64,000 nucleotides of DNA from JAQIBY01 sp046546095 (GTDB lineage: Bacteria; Bacteroidota; Bacteroidia; Bacteroidales; ML635J-15), in the NCBI GenBank assembly GCA_046546095.1, contig JBKGYK010000003.1:1-64000 (forward strand), in the 5' to 3' direction. Position numbers and translations under genes: made by a program. Under the pieces are notes generated by a model. That model saw nothing but the letters and a program-made list of their open reading frames with translations, had not been told where the DNA came from and searched no databases. How positions within the stretch are numbered: position 1 is the stretch's first letter; each line of letters opens with the position of its first letter. Shown piece after piece: positions 56,582 to 64,000 of the stretch.

Positions 56582-56596
56582 GGTATGAACCATACC
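56582..56596. promoter_or_regulatory. Short palindrome upstream of the epimerase gene
   Basis: GGTATG (56582-56587) and CATACC (56591-56596) are perfect 6-base arms with a 3-base spacer, 11 bases downstream of a TATCTTTC -7-like element (56563-56570) and 8 bases before the ATG. It could be an operator or a leader hairpin; no regulator can be named. Confidence 0.35.
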
Positions 56597-56604
56597 ATCC
56601 ATTT

Positions 56605-57579
56605 ATGATAAACACCAAGCATTACAAACGCAAAATCCTGATTACCGGAGGTGCGGGTTTTATAGGTAGCGCTACTGCAAAAAAACTTATACAGGACAAA
56701 GATAATTATGTCGTTGTTGTGGATAATCTCAGTACCGGGCATATTGATAAGCTACCGGAAAAATCAGAAAACTTCACATTCATAAAAGCCAATGTCAATG
56801 ATTACCGGGATATCCTGGAAATCATGCTTGCCTTTCACTTTACACACGTTTTTCATTATGCAGCAGTTGTGGGAGTGCAGCGTACACAAGAAAATCCCTC
56901 CATGGTTTTAGATGATATCAAAGGCATTGAAAACATTCTTTCTGTTTCTAAAAACATCGGAGTTAAACGCGTCTTTTTTGCATCCTCTTCTGAGATATAT
57001 GGCGAACCCGTTGAAATCCCGCAAAATGTTTACACCACTCCGCTCAACTCCAGATTGCCTTATGCAATTGTTAAAAACCTGGGCGAAGCATATCTCAGAT
57101 CATATCAAAAAGAATACGGTCTGGATTTTACCATATTCCGGTTTTTTAATACCTATGGCCCATTACAAAGCAAGGATTTTGTCATCAGCAGATTCCTATC
57201 ACTTGCTTTAAAAAACAAGGACATCACCATTTATGGAGACGGACAGCAAACACGCACCTTTTGTTACATAGACGATAATGTTGATGCCTGCGTAAAAATT
57301 GCGTATGATGACCTTCTTGTGAATGATGTCATTAACATTGGTCAATCTAACGAAACCAGCATAAAAACACTGGCAGAAACAATCATCCGACTTTGTGGTT
57401 CCAGCTCAAAGCTAAAATATTTGCCGCCACTCAAAGATGGTGACATGAAACGCAGATGCCCCGATAATTCCATGATGAAAAAAATACTGGACAGAGAACT
57501 GATAAGCCTGGAAGCGGGCATCAAAAACATTCTTGACCAGGGATTATTTGAATTAAACCGTACTGATTGCGATGACTAG
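56605..57579 (+). CDS. NAD-dependent epimerase/dehydratase of nucleotide sugars
   Basis: A 324-residue short-chain dehydrogenase resembling UDP-glucose 4-epimerases and UDP-glucuronate-type enzymes. The NAD motif ITGGAGFIGSAT begins near residue 13, the catalytic serine and acid block SSSEIYGEP near 127, and the Y-K pair in PYAIVKNLGEAYL near 150. The FFNTYGP segment holds the substrate site. Its 3' end overlaps the polyprenyl synthase gene by 8 bases. The exact sugar is unclear, but surface polysaccharide synthesis is likely. Confidence 0.84.
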   Translation: MINTKHYKRKILITGGAGFIGSATAKKLIQDKDNYVVVVDNLSTGHIDKLPEKSENFTFIKANVNDYRDILEIMLAFHFTHVFHYAAVVGVQRTQENPSMVLDDIKGIENILSVSKNIGVKRVFFASSSEIYGEPVEIPQNVYTTPLNSRLPYAIVKNLGEAYLRSYQKEYGLDFTIFRFFNTYGPLQSKDFVISRFLSLALKNKDITIYGDGQQTRTFCYIDDNVDACVKIAYDDLLVNDVINIGQSNETSIKTLAETIIRLCGSSSKLKYLPPLKDGDMKRRCPDNSMMKKILDRELISLEAGIKNILDQGLFELNRTDCDD

Positions 57580-58543
57580 TTTTGAAGACATACAAAAGCT
57601 CATAACAAAGCGTTTAGAATCACTGGATTTTGAAATTGAGCCTTACAATCTGTATAAGCCGATTGAATACAGTTTATCAACCGGTGGGAAACGCATACGT
57701 CCGGCACTGACAATGATGGCATATGAATTATTCCGATATGATATTGAGAGCGCTGTAAACACTGCCGTTGGAATTGAGGTATTCCATAATTTCACACTAT
57801 TGCATGATGATATCATGGATAAATCAGAGATGCGCCGGGGACAAGCAACGGTTCACAACAAATGGAATCCTGACATTGCCCTGCTCTCAGGAGATGCCAT
57901 GTCCATCATGGCCACTTCCCTTATTAACAAATCCCCCAGAAACCAGAAAGAGGTGATGGATGCCTTTACCAGGGCCGCCCTGGATGTTTGTGAAGGTCAG
58001 CAATATGACATGGATTTTGAAAATGCCCACAATACAACCGAAGATGATTATCTGAAAATGATAAGTCTCAAAACAGGCGCCCTTCTTGCTGTGAGCCTGA
58101 AAATAGGCGGGCTGATGGCCGATGCATCCAAACAGGACATTGAAAATCTATATAAGCTGGGCATTTCACTGGGAATAGGATTTCAACTTCAGGATGACTG
58201 GCTGGACTGTTACGGCAATCAGGAAGAGTTTGGCAAACCAATAGGCAAAGACATTCTGAATAAAAAGAAAACATTCCTGTGGATAGAAGCCATGGAAAAA
58301 GCAGATTCCGGCCAGAGCAAACAGTTGCTGGATATGATGCAGAACAACAACATAGCGGACAAGGAAAAAATTGACAACATACTTCATGTTTATAAACAGC
58401 TGGGTATCCCCCAAAGCACAAAAAATACCGTTGAGGCCTGTTTTAATGAAGCCATAAGTTATCTCGACAAGATCAAAGTAACTGAAACACAAAAAACTGT
58501 ATTGAGGCAACTGCTGGCAAAACTCAAAAGCAGATCACACTGA
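57572..58543 (+). CDS. All-trans polyprenyl diphosphate synthase
   Basis: A 323-residue prenyltransferase that lengthens isoprenoid chains, probably for quinones. The first aspartate-rich motif is LLHDDIMD near residue 77 and the second is LQDDWLDCYGN near 200. The N-terminal STGGKRIRPAL block is a family mark. It overlaps the epimerase gene by 8 bases and precedes atpD by about 100, where a separate promoter lies. Product chain length cannot be read with confidence. Confidence 0.88.
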   Translation: MTSFEDIQKLITKRLESLDFEIEPYNLYKPIEYSLSTGGKRIRPALTMMAYELFRYDIESAVNTAVGIEVFHNFTLLHDDIMDKSEMRRGQATVHNKWNPDIALLSGDAMSIMATSLINKSPRNQKEVMDAFTRAALDVCEGQQYDMDFENAHNTTEDDYLKMISLKTGALLAVSLKIGGLMADASKQDIENLYKLGISLGIGFQLQDDWLDCYGNQEEFGKPIGKDILNKKKTFLWIEAMEKADSGQSKQLLDMMQNNNIADKEKIDNILHVYKQLGIPQSTKNTVEACFNEAISYLDKIKVTETQKTVLRQLLAKLKSRSH

Positions 58544-58559
58544 TTTTTTCAACCCCTGA

Positions 58560-60158
<1,599 letters not shown>

Positions 60159-60163
60159 GGCTT

Positions 60164-60406
60164 ATGTTGAATGTTGAAATCATATCACCGGAAAAATCCC
60201 TTTTTGAAGGAGAGTGTGAAATGGTGCAGGTCCCAGGTGCAAAAGGAGCTTTCCAGATTCTCAATATGCACGCACCCATTATTTCTACTCTCGTGGAAGG
60301 AAAAGTACGGGTACTTGGCGTCCGGGGAAAAGAAGAATTCTTTGAAATCAGCAGCGGCGTGGTGGAATGCCACGATAATAAAATCATTATTCTTGTAGAA
60401 AAATAA
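60164..60406 (+). CDS. atpC: ATP synthase F1 subunit epsilon, short form
   Basis: An 80-residue beta-sandwich subunit that sits at the foot of the gamma shaft. Only the N-terminal barrel domain (VEIISPEKSLFEGECEMVQ onward) is present; the two C-terminal helices that inhibit ATP hydrolysis in longer epsilon subunits are absent. This short form is usual in Bacteroidota. It starts 5 bases after atpD and ends in a strong terminator. Confidence 0.93.
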   Translation: MLNVEIISPEKSLFEGECEMVQVPGAKGAFQILNMHAPIISTLVEGKVRVLGVRGKEEFFEISSGVVECHDNKIIILVEK

Positions 60407-60416
60407 AGATTGATAC

Positions 60417-60457
60417 AAAAAAAATGCCCGCCGGAATTACCTGCGGGCATTTTTTTT
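60417..60457. terminator. Bidirectional terminator after atpC
   Basis: ATGCCCGC (60424-60431) and GCGGGCAT (60443-60450) form a perfect 8-base stem with an 11-base loop. It is flanked by A residues on the left and T residues on the right, so it can end both atpDC and the convergent secreted-protein gene. Confidence 0.9.
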
Positions 60458-60469
60458 ACATAAGAATTT

Positions 60470-61183
60470 TTACTTTACAATCAGTTTCTGTGTATCCATC
60501 ACCTCTCCATCAATTGAGTAGCGATAAAAATAAGTGCCTTTTTCAAGTTGATCTGCAGGAATGCTTAAGCTTCCGGATCCGCTTCGTTTATAATCCAGAA
60601 CACGTTTTCCCAACATGTCATAAACAGTAACAACCAGTTCAGCACCTGGCTTTAGATCATAATCCAGACTTGCCACACTGCTGGTGGGATTTGGATATAT
60701 GTCACTAACAATCAAACCACGCAGAGCGTCTTCCACGGAAGTTGTGGCATCATAAATCACGGTGAAAGAAACTGAATCAGAATTGTCATCAACATTAAAC
60801 ACATTATAATCAATGGTTGACAGTCCGGGGTTTCCATTGGGATTGTATTCTACGTAAAAACCACCCAATTCTCCATCAGCGGGCACAACAAATTCCGGAG
60901 ACAAATCAACCTGTGGCATCAGACAGGTACCTGTCACACAAATAGAATTGATGGAACCGTCAACTACATCCTGATCAACACGTTCCATTCTGGCAGTAAT
61001 ATCACGACTGTCATTGTTTTTAATAACAAATTCCAATACCATCATATTCTCTGTATCACCAGCCAGGCTGATGTTAGACTCAAGCTCCTGACCGCTGTCT
61101 TCACTAATCAACTGAAGATTCTGTGACTGTCCAATACGTACCGATATAATAATTATGGCAATAAAAAGTACAATTTGTTTCAT
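60470..61183 (-). CDS. Secreted protein with type IX sorting domain, small
   Basis: A 237-residue exported protein with a signal peptide (IIIISVRIGQSQ) and a mature N-terminal beta domain of about 130 residues that I cannot name. The last 75 residues are a type A type IX C-terminal sorting domain: IVSDIYPNPTSSVASL, VTVYDMLGKRVLDY and the terminal TQKLIVK. Such domains direct passage through SprA and attachment to the surface. I start at 61183; an ATG 6 bases earlier is possible. Confidence 0.85.
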   Translation of the reverse strand: MKQIVLFIAIIIISVRIGQSQNLQLISEDSGQELESNISLAGDTENMMVLEFVIKNNDSRDITARMERVDQDVVDGSINSICVTGTCLMPQVDLSPEFVVPADGELGGFYVEYNPNGNPGLSTIDYNVFNVDDNSDSVSFTVIYDATTSVEDALRGLIVSDIYPNPTSSVASLDYDLKPGAELVVTVYDMLGKRVLDYKRSGSGSLSIPADQLEKGTYFYRYSIDGEVMDTQKLIVK

Positions 61184-61189
61184 ATGCAT

Positions 61190-61477
61190 TTTTTTTCTTT
61201 AACAAAAATACGCTTTTTTTTCATGCAGCCATTTCCCACGCTGCAACTGACACTTTAGCCTCAAAAAACATGCCAGCCTCCGAATCAGGTGCCACAGCAT
61301 TTACCAAGGCATAGCGAAGAAATGCAAAAAAAACAAAAGCAACTCGCTTATGGAAAATTACACGCATTTATACTGTCACTTATTATCTATCCTATAATTT
61401 TATTCGAGACCAGTATTAATTCATGAACCTGCATAGAACTTAATATTATCTTGCTGCAGTAACAAAAAAACATTCTT
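61190..61477. other. AT-rich region between divergent secreted-protein genes
   Basis: Both flanking genes are transcribed away from here, so it must hold two promoters. TATCTTGC-like sequence lies near 61447, about 30 bases before the downstream ATG, and only partly fits the consensus. I see no other feature. Confidence 0.4.
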
Positions 61478-63541
61478 ATGAAAAAATCTTTACTTTTGAT
61501 TAGCTTAATTAGCCTTACACTTCTCTCCTTTGGCCAAAGCAAAAAAAACGGTTTAATCTGCACTCAACCTTCCCAAACAACCAAAAGCACCACCGCCGAA
61601 TGGGCGCAGGTTGTTGACTTCACCTCCACCGACATTGACGGCGTTGAGCACCATCTTCAGAGCTACCTTGATGCAGGTAAATATGTCATCGTAGATCTTT
61701 CAGCCACCTGGTGCCCACCATGTTGGAATCTTCATCAGTCCGGTGTATTTGAAGACCTTCACAACAATTATGGTCCGGACGGGACAGATGAACTCGTTGT
61801 GCTTTGGGTAGAAAATGACGCATCAACAACCCTGGCCGATATCGAAGGTACCGGGTCTAACACCCAGGGAGACTGGACCAATGGCGGGGATTTTCCTGTA
61901 CCTATTATTGATGATGCCAGCATCACTGCAAGTTTTTCCGAACTTTATGAAAATGCAGTGCCTACCGTATTTATGGTATGTCCCTCAGGCATGTATAAAG
62001 ATGTTACCGAAGAAGCCTGGACAAGCGCAACAGCAGTATATAATACCATCACCGGATGCCCTGACGAGAACAACGACATGGAAATGACCAGCGTTTCAAC
62101 AACCAATTCAACAACGGATTGCGCTTTGGGTGCAAACGAAAATGTTGTGATCGAAATTACAAACATCGGGATTGATGATGTTTCAAATGTTGATGTTTCC
62201 TATACCATCAACGGCGGAACTGCTGTTACAGAAACCATCGCAGGCCCGATTCCTGCTACAGAAACATCTACCTATACTTTCAACCAGACTGAAGATTTAT
62301 CAGCTATGGGTGCCTATGAAATCGAAGCAACTGTCAACTGGCCAGAAGACCCTGAACCAGCCAACAATACAAAAACCGGTATGGCTATTTCCGGTGACAG
62401 TGAAATTACACTTGATTTAACTACAGATGATTATCCCGGAGAAACAAGCTGGGATATTGTCGATAATGCAACTGGTACTGTAATTGCTGAATCACCAGTG
62501 TATGAAGGTGAAAACACATCCTATACAGAATCAATTTGCATTCTCAGTAGCAACTGTTACACCTTCACCATTTATGATGAGTATGGTGACGGAATATGCT
62601 GCAGCTACGGAGATGGTTCTTATACCCTGACAGTAGATGGAACTCAAGTAGGAAGCGGTGGTGATTTCGATTCATCAGAATCTGTAGAGATTGATGCACA
62701 AACACCAGGTTTTTCAGACCTCACGTTCTGTACAGGCGAAACCATTGACTGGGATACAAATGTTGATGGAACATTCTCAGCTTTACCCGGAGACATTGAT
62801 AACAGCACTACCGGTGAATATACGATAACCTATACCATCAATGAAGGCGAAACATGCGAAGCTTCCGAAACTTTTACCGTTTCAGTTGTTGACGATATTA
62901 TTACACTTGATATCACGCCTGAAGATATTACTGTCTGCCAGGGCGATAGCATTAACTTTCCTACAGGTTTCGGTACATTTTCACCTGCAACGGTTGACAA
63001 TAGCACTATCGGCACAACCACTGTCACTTATTACATATCTCAGGGCACCTATTGCGAAAACTCCACAACCTTTGATGTTACTGTACTCGAAGCACCGGAT
63101 GCAAGCATTACCCAGGACGGTTTTGTACTCTCAACCACAGCTTCTGGCGACCTGCAATGGTACCTGAACGGCGATCCAATTGAGGGTGCAACAGAATCTA
63201 CCTACACCTGCACAGAAGACGGTGATTACTATATGATTGCAACAGGTTCAAATGATTGCACTGACCAATCAAATACAATCAGTATTAGTGGTACAGATGT
63301 TGAAAGCCACAGCCTGGCCGACTTCAAAATATATCCAAATCCCGCTGTAAATCAGGTATATATCGAAGTCCCACAAAATTCTGTACACCTTAGTATTTAT
63401 GATATCACCGGCAAAGTATTGATCAAAAAAGATGATTTCAATACCAGCAGCCTGGATATTTCTGTTTTGAATGCCGGCGTTTATATGATTGAAATACAAA
63501 AAGATAACGCAAAAAGTGTGAGAAAACTTCTTGTTAAATAA
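61478..63541 (+). CDS. Secreted multi-domain thioredoxin-like protein with type IX sorting domain
   Basis: A 687-residue exported protein. After a signal peptide (LTLLSFGQ), a thioredoxin-like domain (about 35-190) has the redox motif WCPPC and a cis-proline segment AVPTVFMV. Then come a CARDB-like adhesion domain (about 200-300), a domain with DEYGDGICCSYGDGSYTL found in several secreted Bacteroidota proteins (about 310-415), and two tandem Ig-like repeats (about 415-585). It ends in a type A sorting domain: FKIYPNPAVNQVYIE and KLLVK. It would be a disulfide-active enzyme at the cell surface. Confidence 0.85.
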   Translation: MKKSLLLISLISLTLLSFGQSKKNGLICTQPSQTTKSTTAEWAQVVDFTSTDIDGVEHHLQSYLDAGKYVIVDLSATWCPPCWNLHQSGVFEDLHNNYGPDGTDELVVLWVENDASTTLADIEGTGSNTQGDWTNGGDFPVPIIDDASITASFSELYENAVPTVFMVCPSGMYKDVTEEAWTSATAVYNTITGCPDENNDMEMTSVSTTNSTTDCALGANENVVIEITNIGIDDVSNVDVSYTINGGTAVTETIAGPIPATETSTYTFNQTEDLSAMGAYEIEATVNWPEDPEPANNTKTGMAISGDSEITLDLTTDDYPGETSWDIVDNATGTVIAESPVYEGENTSYTESICILSSNCYTFTIYDEYGDGICCSYGDGSYTLTVDGTQVGSGGDFDSSESVEIDAQTPGFSDLTFCTGETIDWDTNVDGTFSALPGDIDNSTTGEYTITYTINEGETCEASETFTVSVVDDIITLDITPEDITVCQGDSINFPTGFGTFSPATVDNSTIGTTTVTYYISQGTYCENSTTFDVTVLEAPDASITQDGFVLSTTASGDLQWYLNGDPIEGATESTYTCTEDGDYYMIATGSNDCTDQSNTISISGTDVESHSLADFKIYPNPAVNQVYIEVPQNSVHLSIYDITGKVLIKKDDFNTSSLDISVLNAGVYMIEIQKDNAKSVRKLLVK

Positions 63542-63555
63542 GATAATATTACCTG

Positions 63556-63593
63556 CTAAGGCCGGCAAATTGTCGGCCTTAGTTATTTGTTTT
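63556..63593 (+). terminator. Intrinsic terminator of the thioredoxin-like cargo gene
   Basis: CTAAGGCCG (63556-63564) and CGGCCTTAG (63574-63582) form a perfect 9-base stem with a 9-base loop, followed by TTATTTGTTTT. Confidence 0.85.
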
Positions 63594-63666
63594 ACGTATA
63601 CACCAGATTTATACCGGCTTTTTGGTGCAATATTTGTTAAGTATTGATAAATAAAGAAATTTACTT

Positions 63667-64000
63667 ATGAAACGACTGATTCTTTTCACATTATTTTTTG
63701 GCCTGGCCATGATGCTAAATGCCCAGGAACTGGCCAATGTTCAATTAAAAACCCTCGAAAGGCAAACTGTACAATCCCATGATGTCATTCAAAACGAAGA
63801 CGGACCCATACTTCTCTGTTTCTGGGCAACCTGGTGCAAGCCCTGTATTAAAGAACTCAGTGCATATAACGAGATGTATCCTGACTGGGAAGAAGAAACC
63901 GGTGTAAAAATCATTCTCATTTCCACCGACAATGCCAGAAGCATGCACCGCGTTGGCCCTTTTGTCAACGGTAAAGGCTGGGAATTTGATGTTTATGTGG
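63667..64000 (+). CDS. Periplasmic thioredoxin-like (TlpA/ResA-type) protein, cut by window end
   Basis: The first 111 residues of a gene that continues past the window. A signal peptide (FGLAMMLNAQ) is followed by a redoxin fold with the active site WCKPC near residue 56, in the context LLCFWATWCKPCIKEL. It resembles TlpA/ResA proteins that reduce or isomerise disulfides outside the cytoplasm. It lies next to a secreted thioredoxin-like protein, so the two may work on the same exported substrates. No stop codon is in view, so the total length is unknown. Confidence 0.75.
   Translation, partial: MKRLILFTLFFGLAMMLNAQELANVQLKTLERQTVQSHDVIQNEDGPILLCFWATWCKPCIKELSAYNEMYPDWEEETGVKIILISTDNARSMHRVGPFVNGKGWEFDVYV

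Overview
The window is a chromosomal segment of a Bacteroidota bacterium. The evidence is a full-length SprA (2485 aa, the outer-membrane channel of type IX secretion) in the ruvA-sprA-gcvH order common in this phylum, two proteins ending in type IX secretion C-terminal sorting domains, and promoters of the Bacteroidota type (TTTG, about 19-20 bases, TAnnTTTG). RNR is the B12-dependent class II type, and lipid A/Kdo/heptose genes are present. I cannot place it below phylum with confidence; a free-living, possibly anaerobic or microaerophilic, lineage fits. I found no rRNA, tRNA, CRISPR array, transposase or phage genes.

Layout. 0.0-1.9 kb: an AbiEi/AbiEii type IV toxin-antitoxin pair with its own operator, bracketed by two copies of a 30-base repeat. 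1.9-5.0 kb: two tandem paralogous Wzi-like outer-membrane proteins. 5.0-9.2 kb (minus strand): rmlB, a CpsB/YwqE-type PHP phosphatase and a TM2 protein, then ribD and a CAAX-type protease. 9.4-13.5 kb (minus): a suf Fe-S assembly operon sufB-orf-sufC-sufD with a HEAT-like protein of unknown function inserted. 13.8-19.4 kb: a very large SprA-like surface protein divergent from an outer-membrane protein and waaA. 19.7-31.0 kb: nrdJ, then ruvA-sprA-gcvH. 31-38.4 kb: ispD, a heptose kinase, hemW, a sugar transporter with a ROK kinase, a lipoprotein, and an NtrC-type regulator that lacks a DNA-binding domain. 38.4-42.8 kb: an aspartase-like lyase and three enzymes for a diacetamido-uronic acid sugar (WbpD, WbpB, WbpA types). 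43-46.3 kb (minus): punA, lpxK, metK. 46.4-60.4 kb: bactofilin and F-type ATP synthase genes in two blocks (atpZ-orf-B-E-F-H-A-G and atpD-C), with two phosphate transporters, a sugar epimerase and a polyprenyl synthase between. 60.5-64.0 kb: two secreted type IX cargo proteins and the start of a periplasmic thioredoxin-like protein.

The main theme is the cell envelope: lipopolysaccharide core (waaA, lpxK, heptose kinase), nucleotide sugars (rmlB, wbpA/B/D, epimerase), capsule-type outer-membrane proteins, SprA and its cargo. Phosphate uptake sits between the two halves of the ATP synthase, and a candidate Pho-type direct repeat lies between the divergent phosphate transporters. The least explained items are the repeat-flanked AbiE cassette, the protein inside the suf operon, the palindrome at the suf promoter, and the DNA-binding-domain-less sigma-54 activator next to an aspartase.
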